DNA of 25,555 bases from an uncultured Dorea sp. (GTDB taxonomy: Bacteria; Bacillota; Clostridia; Lachnospirales; Lachnospiraceae): assembly GCA_934295165.1 (NCBI GenBank), contig CAKRAT010000031.1, positions 1 through 25,555 on the forward strand. Direction: 5' to 3'. Below are positions 1 to 7,089 of this stretch, piece by piece. The notes under the pieces were generated by a model. It saw only the letters and a program-made list of their open reading frames with translations. It had not been told where the DNA came from and made no database searches. A program made the position numbers and the translations under genes. Each line of letters starts with the position of its first letter. The stretch's first letter is position 1.

Positions 1-60
1 CTGCTCCATCTTATTTGCACAGTTTGCGCAGTCTACGTCGATTTTATAAGTTTTTTTCAT
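1..60 (-). CDS. N-terminus of a heavy-metal-associated (HMA) domain protein, cut by the window edge
   Basis: Reading leftward from an ATG at 58-60, the first twenty codons encode a protein starting MKKTYKIDVDCANCANKMEQ. The CxxC in DCANC is the metal-binding loop of an HMA ferredoxin-like fold, and its place near residue 11 is typical of the N-terminal domain of Cd/Zn/Pb-exporting P1B ATPases or of a free metallochaperone. A ribosome site AGGAAG lies just upstream (about 71-76 on the plus strand). The promoter and an ArsR-type operator at 100-160 drive it. The rest of the gene lies outside the window, so ATPase and small chaperone cannot be separated. The HMA call is confident; the full product is inferred. 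Confidence 0.75.
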   Translation of the reverse strand, partial: MKKTYKIDVDCANCANKMEQ

Positions 61-99
61 GATAAATACTTCCTTTCTTTTTCGTTGTTTGATTATTTG

Positions 100-125
100 A
101 ATATATGAACAGTTATTCATATGTT
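100..125. promoter_or_regulatory. ArsR/SmtB-type 12-2-12 operator
   Basis: An imperfect 12-2-12 inverted repeat is centred on 112-113, with a perfect core ATATGAA-N6-TTCATAT. Ten of twelve positions pair between the arms. This is the geometry of operators for ArsR/SmtB-family metal sensors (SmtB, CzrA, CadC). It lies immediately downstream of the -10 box of the leftward promoter, so a bound repressor would block RNA polymerase. The cognate regulator is not in the window. Confidence 0.65.
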
Positions 126-132
126 TGTTTTT

Positions 133-160
133 ATTATAGCATTCCGCGGGGCGTTGTCAA
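133..160 (-). promoter_or_regulatory. Consensus sigma-70-type promoter for the HMA-domain gene
   Basis: On the minus strand there is TTGACA (155-160), a 16-base spacer and TATAAT (133-138). Both hexamers match the consensus exactly. The expected start of transcription, near 126, abuts the ArsR-type operator. Confidence 0.8.
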
Positions 161-201
161 TATATTTTTTCTAGTTAATTATTATGGTATGCGAAAACTT
201 A

Positions 202-336
202 AGAATAAAACAACAAGAACCAATCCTGTGCATACGGACTCATGGTTGGTAATTCTTAAGTAAAAAAGCTGGCCGTTTGCTTTAGAATTTCCCCATGTCG
301 GAGTCAGCACAGGATTGGTTCTTGTTGTTTTATTCT
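202..336. repeat. 135-nt long hairpin with perfect 30-bp terminal arms (MITE-like element, structured RNA or terminator)
   Basis: Bases 202-231 are the exact reverse complement of 307-336. The interior continues the stem in pieces: GACTC (237-241) with GAGTC (301-305), ATGG (242-245) with CCAT (293-296), GG (248-249) with CC (291-292), AATTCT (251-256) with AGAATT (284-289), AAG (258-260) with CTT (280-282). Almost the whole element can therefore fold on itself. It lies 39 bases beyond the stop codon of the leftward reductase gene, so it could terminate that transcript, but arms this long exceed an ordinary terminator. I see no target-site duplication and no reading frame. A MITE-like element or a structured non-coding RNA are alternatives. 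Confidence 0.7.
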
Positions 337-374
337 GCCCGGTGACAGCCGCTATGATGAACTAAATAGAAAAT

Positions 375-1526
375 CTACAGCATCTCTATAAATGCCGCAA
401 TCCGGGTATTCAACTGTCCGATATCAGCCTGTGAATAATCCGTCTCTACATTAATGTACGGAATACCCTTCTTCTCATTCACAAATTTACGGATTGCCAG
501 TGACTCTACATTATATGTATGACATGCCTGAAGTGTCATCTCAACAACTCCGTCTACCTTAAATTCATCGATCAGGCGGTCCAGAAGGTCCAGTCTGTTT
601 GGATTCGGTGTCATTACGGAACAGCCGATATTCAGGTACCGTTTTGCCAGTGCATCGTATACATCCGGATCCTCTTCGTCTACTAATTTGTCGAAGGATT
701 TTGCTCCGTTGCAGTTCTCGAATGCTACTACCACTCCGCCGTTGTCTTCTACGGCACGGATCACTTTCTCAGTTGCTCCGCCGATCGGACATCCGGTGAT
801 CAGGATACGGGGCATCTTATCAAGTCTCTTACCGTCTTCGTATTCTTTTTCGATCTTTTCTCTCATTGCTTCGATTTCAGCCGGGATTGCTTTACGGTCA
901 AATTTAAATCCGCTTCCGTATAATACTTTGAACAGGTCGCCGCCTTTGATCGGTGCCGGGTCAAGTGCCATGACATGATACAGCTCTTTCATGGCTTTTC
1001 TTACTTTATTTTCTTCTTTTACTGCTTCTAATACTGCTTCGTCTGTAATCTCTACGCCGAATTTCTTCTCCAGATATTCTTTAAAGCGGATCAATTCACT
1101 CTTCCAGAGTTTTCTTGCCATCTCGCTCTGTGTATTTGGCAGTTCCATTACGAATACATCTTTGAAGTCCGACATGTACTCATACATTTTCTTCTTTCCA
1201 TCACAGGTAGTCTCCCCAACGACTACATCTGAGAAATAGAAGAATGGACATTTATCTGTCTTGGCAAATCCATAGCTTGATTTGATCAGTGGACATAAGT
1301 TCTTTGGAAGATCCTTCTCTGCGTCCGGGATCGTCTCATCGGATACGGAACATAATCCTACCGTAACCGCTCCCATTGCCCTTGCGATCTCTGCCGGGAA
1401 ATAGGTACAATATGCCCCCACAACAGGGACTCCCTGATCTTTTAACCCTTTCATTGCCATAAATGATTTCTGACGCTGCTCAGCAAATTCTTCAAATACC
1501 TCTGGCAGATCTTTAATTAACTCCAT
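375..1526 (-). CDS. HgdB-like double-cubane-cluster reductase, paralogue 1
   Basis: 383 residues of the 2-hydroxyacyl-CoA dehydratase D-component (HgdB/FldC) superfamily. Cysteines sit at 40 (GAYCTYFP), 59, 78 (NLCPLIK), 93 (DKCPFF), 108 (TTCDGKKK), 246 (TGCPIGG), 272, 302 and 335. The NxCPLIK, CPFF and ETTCDGKKK motifs mark the branch that includes the double-cubane-cluster protein DCCP of Carboxydothermus, which is reduced by an ATP-hydrolysing activator and reduces small molecules. No CoA-transferase or second dehydratase component is nearby, so an acyl-CoA dehydratase is less likely but not excluded. The start has GGAGGAA upstream. It is divergent from the operon at 1839-5485, which encodes a paralogue and the probable activator. 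The physiological substrate is unknown. Confidence 0.85.
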   Translation of the reverse strand: MELIKDLPEVFEEFAEQRQKSFMAMKGLKDQGVPVVGAYCTYFPAEIARAMGAVTVGLCSVSDETIPDAEKDLPKNLCPLIKSSYGFAKTDKCPFFYFSDVVVGETTCDGKKKMYEYMSDFKDVFVMELPNTQSEMARKLWKSELIRFKEYLEKKFGVEITDEAVLEAVKEENKVRKAMKELYHVMALDPAPIKGGDLFKVLYGSGFKFDRKAIPAEIEAMREKIEKEYEDGKRLDKMPRILITGCPIGGATEKVIRAVEDNGGVVVAFENCNGAKSFDKLVDEEDPDVYDALAKRYLNIGCSVMTPNPNRLDLLDRLIDEFKVDGVVEMTLQACHTYNVESLAIRKFVNEKKGIPYINVETDYSQADIGQLNTRIAAFIEML

Positions 1527-1581
1527 AATAAAATTCCTCCGTACTTTTCCATATATTTTTGATAATTTTTTTCATAAGATT

Positions 1582-1611
1582 ATCATACCACCTGTACACA
1601 TATTTACATAA
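1582..1611 (-). promoter_or_regulatory. Probable extended -10 promoter for the reductase at 375-1526
   Basis: On the minus strand TG-G-TATGAT forms an extended -10 (TATGAT at 1582-1587), with a poor -35, TTATGT, 18 bases upstream (1606-1611). Just downstream an inverted repeat GATAAT-N12-ATTATC (1561-1584) overlaps the start region and could be an operator. Support is moderate because the -35 is weak. Confidence 0.45.
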
Positions 1612-1713
1612 TAGGAAATACTGATAAATCATTTCTTTTTATTGATATTTTCTATGTTCTCTATTTGCTTTTTCTATGTTATTTCTTATTCTGTACACGA
1701 TACTCTGGAAATC

Positions 1714-1722
1714 TGTTATAAT
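1714..1722 (+). promoter_or_regulatory. Extended -10 promoter of the aminotransferase-reductase-activator operon
   Basis: TG-T-TATAAT at 1714-1722 is a consensus extended -10. No convincing -35 stands 17 bases upstream (TGTACA is present at a 19-base spacing). It would give a leader of about 110 bases before the ATG at 1839. The rest of the 1527-1838 interval holds the opposing promoter and a leader stem. Confidence 0.6.
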
Positions 1723-1735
1723 ACTCGTATCGGAT

Positions 1736-1800
1736 ACTCTGTAGTACATCATTGGTATTGCAACGCAGCACTGCATCCAACGTTCTTCATATTACAGAGT
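1736..1800 (+). promoter_or_regulatory. Possible structured leader of the aminotransferase operon
   Basis: ACTCTGTA (1736-1743) pairs perfectly with TACAGAGT (1793-1800), closing a loop of about 49 bases that contains smaller self-complementary parts such as GCAG/CTGC. The stem lies wholly within the predicted leader. I recognise no known riboswitch family and see no terminator U-tract. A regulatory role is only inferred. Confidence 0.3.
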
Positions 1801-1838
1801 TTATGGTATTGTATCATACAAATCATGGGGGTTTTTCT

Positions 1839-2993
1839 ATGGAACGAAACATATATTTTGACAACGGCAGCACATCATGGCCGAAAGCACCCGGAGTTTC
1901 CTCTTCTGTGACAGGACTTTTAGAGTCCGGTGCCTTCAATATTAACCGGGGAAATTATGAAAGTGCCTACGAACTGGAAAGTCAGGTGCTTTTCACACGC
2001 ATGCAGCTTGCCAGACTTTTTCATGCATCGGATTCCAGATGCGTCGTATTCACACCTGGAATTACGTATTCTCTGAATTACCTGATCAAAGGACTTCTAA
2101 AGCCCGGCGACCATGTTCTCGTCAGCAGTCTGGAACACAATGCCGTAATGCGTCCATTGCAGCAGCTTGCCGCACAGAACATTCATTACACAATGATTCC
2201 TGCAGAAACTGATGGTACAACGCATCCTGAATCTGTCGAAGCCCTGATCCGTCCCAAAACAAAAGCGGTGATCATGCTCCACGCTTCCAATGTATGCGGA
2301 ACCATTCTTCCGATCCGCGAAGCCGGTGAGATCTGCAGACGTCATCATCTCTTTTTTGCCGTGGATACTGCCCAGAGTGCCGGTTCTGTTGATATCGACA
2401 TGCAGGAATGTAACATTGATTTTCTTGCATTTACCGGACACAAAGGACTTCTTGGACCCCAGGGTATCGGTGGTTTCCTGATCTCCGAAGCATTAGATCA
2501 GGAACTGACACCTCTGATCGCAGGCGGGACCGGAAGCCAGTCCGATTCACTTCTTATGCCGGAACAACTTCCGGACAAGTATGAAAGCGGCACATTGAAT
2601 CTTCCGGGCATCATCGGACTCCACGCCGCACTGACATATCTGGAAGAGTATGGGATTCCTGCCATCCATCAGAAAAAAATGGAACTGACCGGATACTTTC
2701 TTGAAAAAATACAGGAAATTCCACAGGCACACATTGCCGGCAAATCATCACTTAAGGATCGCCTTGCCGTCGTATCCCTCGACTTTCCGGAATACGACAA
2801 TGCACAGATCGCATTTGCCCTGGAACAAGATTACGGAATCATGACAAGAGTCGGCCTGCACTGTGCTCCGATGGCGCATCAGACCTTACACACCATGCCA
2901 CAGGGAACGATCCGTTTTGCTTTCAGCCACTTCAATACCACTGAAGAAATTGACTGCTGTATCGATGGATTCCGAGAATTATTATCAGTATAG
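1839..2993 (+). CDS. Class V aminotransferase-fold enzyme, cysteine-desulfurase-like
   Basis: 384 residues from the ATG at 1839; an in-frame ATG further upstream lacks a ribosome site, and the protein starting [18 protein letters not shown] matches the usual family N-terminus. PLP-binding features: SSLEHNA (97-102), D176 in AVDTAQSAG, and Schiff-base Lys202 in [10 protein letters not shown]. Near the C-terminus Cys342 in GLHCAPMAH occupies the position of the persulfide-forming cysteine of the cysteine-desulfurase-like branch, so sulfur or selenium mobilisation from cysteine or selenocysteine is likely. No IscU-like scaffold is adjacent. It leads an operon with a double-cubane reductase, a DUF3343 protein and an activator, suggesting that it supplies sulfur or selenium for cofactor assembly or for the reaction itself. 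The fold is certain; the substrate is inferred. Confidence 0.85.
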   Translation: MERNIYFDNGSTSWPKAPGVSSSVTGLLESGAFNINRGNYESAYELESQVLFTRMQLARLFHASDSRCVVFTPGITYSLNYLIKGLLKPGDHVLVSSLEHNAVMRPLQQLAAQNIHYTMIPAETDGTTHPESVEALIRPKTKAVIMLHASNVCGTILPIREAGEICRRHHLFFAVDTAQSAGSVDIDMQECNIDFLAFTGHKGLLGPQGIGGFLISEALDQELTPLIAGGTGSQSDSLLMPEQLPDKYESGTLNLPGIIGLHAALTYLEEYGIPAIHQKKMELTGYFLEKIQEIPQAHIAGKSSLKDRLAVVSLDFPEYDNAQIAFALEQDYGIMTRVGLHCAPMAHQTLHTMPQGTIRFAFSHFNTTEEIDCCIDGFRELLSV

Positions 2994-3133
2994 ACTACAT
3001 AAATATATTTTATTGAACTTGTAAATTATCTATAACCAATTTCTCCACTATTCATTGCTCCGGCTTTCCAAACGTGTTACGGTTATTTTGTCGATACAAT
3101 CGGATCAATTACACTATAAGGAGGTATTTTAAA

Positions 3134-4411
3134 ATGGCTGATTATCGTAAAATGTGGGAAGAACTTGGGATGGATGTAGAACTGCATGACCAGCTCTGCG
3201 CAGTACTGCCGCAGGCATTCGGGGATGTATTTTTATCACAGGAAAACCGTCCGGATTCTATGGACTATTATAATATGGTGGTTGCCGATATTCATGGTAT
3301 CCGCCCTGCGGAACTGATCGAACATCAGAAAAAAGGCGGAAAAGTATTCGGTACATTCTGTGTATATGTACCGGATGAGATCGTATTCGCAGCAGATGCC
3401 ATTGCTACCGGATTATGTGGCGGCTCCCAGTTCTGGGTTCCCGGCGGAGAGAAAGTCCTGCCTGCCAATACCTGTCCACTGATCAAGGCATCTGTCGGTG
3501 CACGTCTTGACCGTACCTGTCCATTCTTCCGTATCGCAGATATGTTCATTGGGGAGACAACCTGCGATGGTAAGAAGAAAGCATGGGAGATTCTTTCCAA
3601 AGATGTACCATTACATGTCATGGATCTTCCACAGATGAAGCGCGCCAAAGATATCCGGGCCTGGGCAGAAGAAATCGAGACATTTAAGAATGTCGTGGAA
3701 GAATTTACCGGAAATAAAGTAACTGCCGAAAAGCTGGCAGAAAGCATTACCTTAATTAATAATAAACGAAAAGCCCTGGAACGTCTTTACAACCTGCGCA
3801 AGAATAAGAATCTTCCGATCAGCGGATGTGATGTGCTTCTGATCTCTCAGATTGCATTCTATGATGATCCTGCAAGATTTACACAGATGACAAACAAGTT
3901 ATGCGACGAACTGGATCAGAGAGTGAAAGACGGTATGAGTGTTGTTCCTGCCGGAACCAAACGTATCATGCTGACTGGAACTCCTCTTGCAATTCCGAAC
4001 TGGAAGCTTCATAATATTGTAGAGACCAGCGGAGCAGCGATCGTCTGCGAAGAGATGTGTACCGGAACCAGATATTTCGAAAATCTTGTTGATGAAAGCA
4101 AGACAACCCTGGAAGACCAGTACATGGCTCTGGCCGAAAGATACATGAAGATCAACTGTGCATGCTTCACACCGAATGAAGGACGTATCGATGACATCTT
4201 ACGTCTTGCAAAAGAATACAAAGTTGATGGTATCATTGATGTGAACCTTAAGTTCTGTAACCTGTATGATACCGAGGGATATTTTGTAGAGAAAGCAATG
4301 AAAGAAGCCGGTATCCCTGTTCTTGGAATCGAAACGGATTACACCGACAGTGACGCCGGACAGCTTCGTACCAGAATCAGTGCATTTATCGAAATGTTAG
4401 ATAACAAATAA
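3134..4411 (+). CDS. HgdB-like double-cubane-cluster reductase, paralogue 2
   Basis: 425 residues from the ATG at 3134, chosen because AAGGAGG (3118-3124) stands 9 bases upstream; a longer in-frame start at 3074 has no such site. It has the same motif series as the divergent paralogue: C76 (GTFCVYVP), C95, C114 (NTCPLIK), C129 (RTCPFF), C144 (ETTCDGKKK), C309, C342/C344 and C375 (LKFCNLYD). A 36-residue N-terminal extension precedes the shared core. The position of Cys246 in paralogue 1 is Thr283 here (LTGTPLAIP), so the two probably differ around one cluster or the substrate site. It is cotranscribed with the DUF3343 gene (19-base gap) and the activator. Likely an ATP-dependent low-potential reductase; alternatively one subunit of a heterodimer with the divergent paralogue. 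Confidence 0.85.
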   Translation: MADYRKMWEELGMDVELHDQLCAVLPQAFGDVFLSQENRPDSMDYYNMVVADIHGIRPAELIEHQKKGGKVFGTFCVYVPDEIVFAADAIATGLCGGSQFWVPGGEKVLPANTCPLIKASVGARLDRTCPFFRIADMFIGETTCDGKKKAWEILSKDVPLHVMDLPQMKRAKDIRAWAEEIETFKNVVEEFTGNKVTAEKLAESITLINNKRKALERLYNLRKNKNLPISGCDVLLISQIAFYDDPARFTQMTNKLCDELDQRVKDGMSVVPAGTKRIMLTGTPLAIPNWKLHNIVETSGAAIVCEEMCTGTRYFENLVDESKTTLEDQYMALAERYMKINCACFTPNEGRIDDILRLAKEYKVDGIIDVNLKFCNLYDTEGYFVEKAMKEAGIPVLGIETDYTDSDAGQLRTRISAFIEMLDNK

Positions 4412-4430
4412 GTAACCGAGGTAACAGATC

Positions 4431-4691
4431 ATGCAAAAGATACAGCATTATGTATTATTTCCCAACCATGACAACGGGATGCGTCTGTATGGGATATTAA
4501 AAGAAGCCGGTATCAAGGCCACCATCGCTCCTACGCCGCGCGTAGCCAGTAAGTGCTGCGGCATCTCACTGCTCGTCAGAGAAGAGGATCTGGAAGCGAT
4601 CCGGAAATTCATCGACGAGAATCATATTGAGATTTTGAAAATTGCCGCCATTGAACGGGATATTAATCCACGGCGGGACAAATATTGTTAA
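4431..4691 (+). CDS. DUF3343 protein, putative sulfur/selenium carrier
   Basis: 86 residues, small and soluble, with the DUF3343 pattern: an N-terminal YVLFPNHDNGMRLY segment, then PTPR followed by a cysteine pair in SKCCGISLLV (about residues 42-51) and a final Cys86. DUF3343 is also the C-terminal domain of YedF-type proteins linked to selenium metabolism, and the family is often described as a putative Se/S carrier. The ribosome site is a modest GAGG in CCGAGGTAAC. It lies between the reductase and activator genes, so it probably serves the same system, perhaps taking sulfur or selenium from the desulfurase-like enzyme. The carrier role is inferred from the family and neighbours only. Confidence 0.75.
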   Translation: MQKIQHYVLFPNHDNGMRLYGILKEAGIKATIAPTPRVASKCCGISLLVREEDLEAIRKFIDENHIEILKIAAIERDINPRRDKYC

Positions 4692-4720
4692 AAAATTAGT
4701 GTTAAGCGAGGAAAGAATTT

Positions 4721-5485
4721 ATGAATTATATTGGAATTGATATCGGATCTACCGCATCCAAAGTCGCTGTAAAAGGAGATCACGATCTACATTTTGTACT
4801 GCCGACCGGATGGAGCAGCAAAGAAACCTGCCAGACGATCAAAGACCGTTTATTAGAAGATGGTATTGATGTGTTATCAGACGATTCGAAAGTTGTTGCA
4901 ACCGGATATGGCCGTGTTGCCGTAGATTTTGCTGATCATGTTATCACAGAGATTACCTGCCATGCAAGAGGCGGCCGTGAGATGGCCGGTGATGAATGTG
5001 CAATTATCGATGTCGGCGGACAGGATACCAAGATCATCCTGGTGTCCGGCGGTATGGTACAGGACTTCCAGATGAATGATAAGTGTTCTGCCGGAACCGG
5101 TAAATTTCTGGAGATTATGGCAAACCGCTTAGGCGTTACGCTGCAGGAACTGTTTGATATGGCAGATAAAGGAACTGTTCTTCCGATCAGTTCCCTGTGT
5201 ACGGTATTTGCCGAATCTGAGGTCATCAATTATATCGGTGAAGGACAGAAGCGGGAAGATATCGCAGCCGGTGTTGTCGATTCCGTTGCCAACAAGGTGG
5301 CACAGCTTGCCATGAAGAAAAACCTGCCGGATAAAGTAATCCTGACTGGCGGACTCAGTAACAGCACCTACTTTACGAAGATTCTCTCACAGAAACTCGG
5401 ACAGACCGTATCTCCTACCGAACATGGAAGATATGCAGGTGCACTTGGTGCCGCACTCCTTGCAAAGGAAAAGAAAAAAAGATAA
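4721..5485 (+). CDS. HgdC-type activator ATPase (BadF/BadG/BcrA/BcrD family)
   Basis: 254 residues with the acetate-kinase/Hsp70-like ATPase fold. The phosphate loop IGIDIGSTASKV is at 4-15, DVGGQDTK at 97-104 and the second phosphate motif near LTGGLSN. Cys122 (NDKCSAGTGKF) and Cys160 (SSLCTVFAESE) correspond to the two cysteines that hold the bridging [4Fe-4S] cluster between monomers of HgdC. Such proteins couple ATP hydrolysis to injecting one low-potential electron into the partner cluster. Its partners here are presumably the two double-cubane proteins. It is the last gene of the operon (ribosome site GAGGAAAG) and is followed by a strong terminator. Confidence 0.92.
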   Translation: MNYIGIDIGSTASKVAVKGDHDLHFVLPTGWSSKETCQTIKDRLLEDGIDVLSDDSKVVATGYGRVAVDFADHVITEITCHARGGREMAGDECAIIDVGGQDTKIILVSGGMVQDFQMNDKCSAGTGKFLEIMANRLGVTLQELFDMADKGTVLPISSLCTVFAESEVINYIGEGQKREDIAAGVVDSVANKVAQLAMKKNLPDKVILTGGLSNSTYFTKILSQKLGQTVSPTEHGRYAGALGAALLAKEKKKR

Positions 5486-5498
5486 TAAGAAATAATAC

Positions 5499-5542
5499 AG
5501 AACCGGATTTATAATTTCAGAAATCCGGTTCTATTTTTTTTT
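5499..5542 (+). terminator. Rho-independent terminator of the reductase-activator operon
   Basis: The 12-bp stem AGAACCGGATTT (5499-5510) with AAATCCGGTTCT (5521-5532) is followed by a long T run, starting 14 bases beyond the activator stop codon. Confidence 0.9.
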
Positions 5543-5554
5543 CGTATACATAGA

Positions 5555-5583
5555 TTGACATACCTTCTCTGCCTTTTTATAAT
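5555..5583 (+). promoter_or_regulatory. Consensus promoter of the panD-panC-transporter operon
   Basis: TTGACA (5555-5560), a 17-base spacer and TATAAT (5578-5583) give two perfect hexamers at the optimal spacing. Transcription would start near 5590, leaving a leader of about 158 bases before panD. Confidence 0.9.
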
Positions 5584-5596
5584 GAACAGCGGAGAC

Positions 5597-5690
5597 GGTA
5601 TCTGTCCCTGACAGAACCATACTCAGAACTGAAGCACTGGAATCTCATAATTTTCAACAAAAATGAGCTTATATTTTCAGGAAATAAGAC
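5597..5690 (+). promoter_or_regulatory. Candidate pan leader RNA (aptamer/antiterminator portion)
   Basis: A hairpin GGT-(bulged A)-TCTGT, loop CCCTG, ACAGA-ACC folds at 5597-5618. A second stem, CTCAT-(bulged AA)-TTTT/AAAA-ATGAG, folds at 5644-5667. TCTGTCCCTGA (5601-5611) can also pair at 9 of 11 positions with TCAGGACCAGA (5691-5701), the 5' arm of the downstream terminator, and would then act as an antiterminator. The published pan RNA motif is a stem-loop with two conserved bulged adenines upstream of pantothenate genes; whether this leader belongs to it cannot be settled by eye. Confidence 0.45.
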
Positions 5691-5723
5691 TCAGGACCAG
5701 ATATATTCTGGCTGAATTTTTTT
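5691..5723 (+). terminator. Attenuator-like terminator in the panD leader
   Basis: TCAG-(GA)-CCAGA (5691-5701), loop TATAT, TCTGG-CTGA (5707-5715), then AA and seven T residues. It stands 24 bases before the panD ATG and after the operon promoter, so full termination here would switch the operon off. This fits attenuation. Confidence 0.6.
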
Positions 5724-5747
5724 CCTTAAAAGGAAAGGATATATGAG

Positions 5748-6140
5748 ATGACACTTGAATTATTAAAAGGAAAGATCCACCGCGCTACTGTCGTTCAGGC
5801 AGAACTTGATTATGTAGGAAGCATTACGGTGGATGAAGCATTACTGGAGGCTGCTGGAATTCTCGAATATGAGAAAGTCCAGATCGTTGATGTAAACAAC
5901 GGAAGCCGTTTCGAAACGTACACCATCAGCGGACAGCGTGGCAGTGGAATGATCTGCTTAAACGGAGCTGCTGCAAGATGTGTCAGTACCGGAGATAAGA
6001 TCATCATCATGGCTTACGGACAGTATACGCCGGATGAAGCAAAAGAACACAAACCTGCGGTTGTATTCGTAGATGAGGAGAACAAGGTAAGCCGCGTGAC
6101 CAATTATGAACGTCACGGACTGTTAAAAGACATGGAATAA
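5748..6140 (+). CDS. panD: Aspartate 1-decarboxylase
   Basis: 130 residues, the usual PanD length. The enzyme converts L-aspartate to beta-alanine for pantothenate synthesis. It is made as a proenzyme that cleaves itself between Gly24 and Ser25 (DYVGSITVD), and the serine becomes the pyruvoyl cofactor; both residues are present. Other PanD signatures are GKIHRATV near the N-terminus, [10 protein letters not shown], and [12 protein letters not shown] for the second half of the active site. The ribosome site AGGAAAGG (5731-5738) fits the ATG. It is the first gene of a panD-panC-transporter operon and follows the leader described above. Confidence 0.96.
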   Translation: MTLELLKGKIHRATVVQAELDYVGSITVDEALLEAAGILEYEKVQIVDVNNGSRFETYTISGQRGSGMICLNGAAARCVSTGDKIIIMAYGQYTPDEAKEHKPAVVFVDEENKVSRVTNYERHGLLKDME

Positions 6141-6246
6141 AAAGATACTCAATTATCACAACGTATTTTTTTACATGCAATCACCTGAGATCACAGTGTA
6201 TTCAGAAGAGAACTCTCCGAATTATAACAAATAAAGGAGAATACCA

Positions 6247-7086
6247 ATGCAGGTAACTAACACAATTGAAAAAACAAGAGAACTCGTAAATAACTGGAAG
6301 AAAGAAGGTAAGACCATCGGTCTTGTCCCTACTATGGGATATCTCCACGAGGGACATGCCAGTCTGATCCGCCGCTGCCGCGAGGAAAATGATATCGTTG
6401 TTGTATCTGATTTCGTCAATCCGACACAGTTTGGACCGAATGAAGATCTGGAAGCTTATCCAAGAGACTTTGACCGCGACAGTGCACTTTGTGAAAGCAT
6501 CGGAGCAGATCTGATCTTCTGCCCGTCACCGGCGGAAATGTATCATGATCCACACGCATTTGTCAGTATCGATACTTTATCTGATACTCTGTGCGGCAAG
6601 ACACGTCCTATCCATTTCAAAGGGGTGTGTACCGTTGTATCAAAGTTATTTAACATCGTAAAACCGGACCGTGCTTACTTTGGACAGAAAGATGCACAGC
6701 AGCTTGCTATCATCCGTAAAATGGTTCTGGATCTGAACTTTGATATCCAGATTGTCGGATGCCCGATCGTACGTGAAGAAGACGGACTTGCAAAATCTTC
6801 CCGCAACACTTACTTAAGCGCCGAAGAACGTAAGGCTGCACTCTGCCTTTCAAAAGCTGTGAAAAAAGGTCAGGAACTGATCCAGAACGGTATCGCCGCA
6901 TCTGAAGTATTAGAACCGATGTGTGAGATCATAAATGAGGAACCACTGGCACGTATTGATTACGTATCCATGGTCGATGCACTTACCATGCAGCCTGTTG
7001 ACTCTGTAAATGCTGATGTTCTGGTCGCTATGGCAGTCTACATCGGAAAGACAAGACTTATCGACAATTTCAGTTACGAGGTATAA
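6247..7086 (+). CDS. panC: Pantothenate synthetase (pantoate-beta-alanine ligase)
   Basis: 279 residues, typical of PanC. It joins pantoate to beta-alanine with ATP, through pantoyl adenylate. Signatures: VPTMGYLHEGH (27-37) holding the nucleotide-binding HxGH, the substrate loop FVNPTQFGPNEDL, FGQKDAQQLAI and SSRNTYLS near residue 184. AAAGGAG lies upstream. It uses the beta-alanine made by panD. The 106-base gap after panD shows no terminator. panB and panE, which make pantoate, are not in the window. Confidence 0.96.
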   Translation: MQVTNTIEKTRELVNNWKKEGKTIGLVPTMGYLHEGHASLIRRCREENDIVVVSDFVNPTQFGPNEDLEAYPRDFDRDSALCESIGADLIFCPSPAEMYHDPHAFVSIDTLSDTLCGKTRPIHFKGVCTVVSKLFNIVKPDRAYFGQKDAQQLAIIRKMVLDLNFDIQIVGCPIVREEDGLAKSSRNTYLSAEERKAALCLSKAVKKGQELIQNGIAASEVLEPMCEIINEEPLARIDYVSMVDALTMQPVDSVNADVLVAMAVYIGKTRLIDNFSYEV

Positions 7087-7089
7087 TAT

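Noticed and set aside
599..1239. Open frames on the plus strand opposite the reductase gene
   Set aside because: They are antisense to a clear HgdB-family gene, have low-complexity Ser/Arg-rich translations and no ribosome sites.
3074..3133. Longer N-terminus of the second double-cubane protein
   Set aside because: The extra 20 residues have no family support, and the consensus AAGGAGG at 3118-3124 lies after that start.
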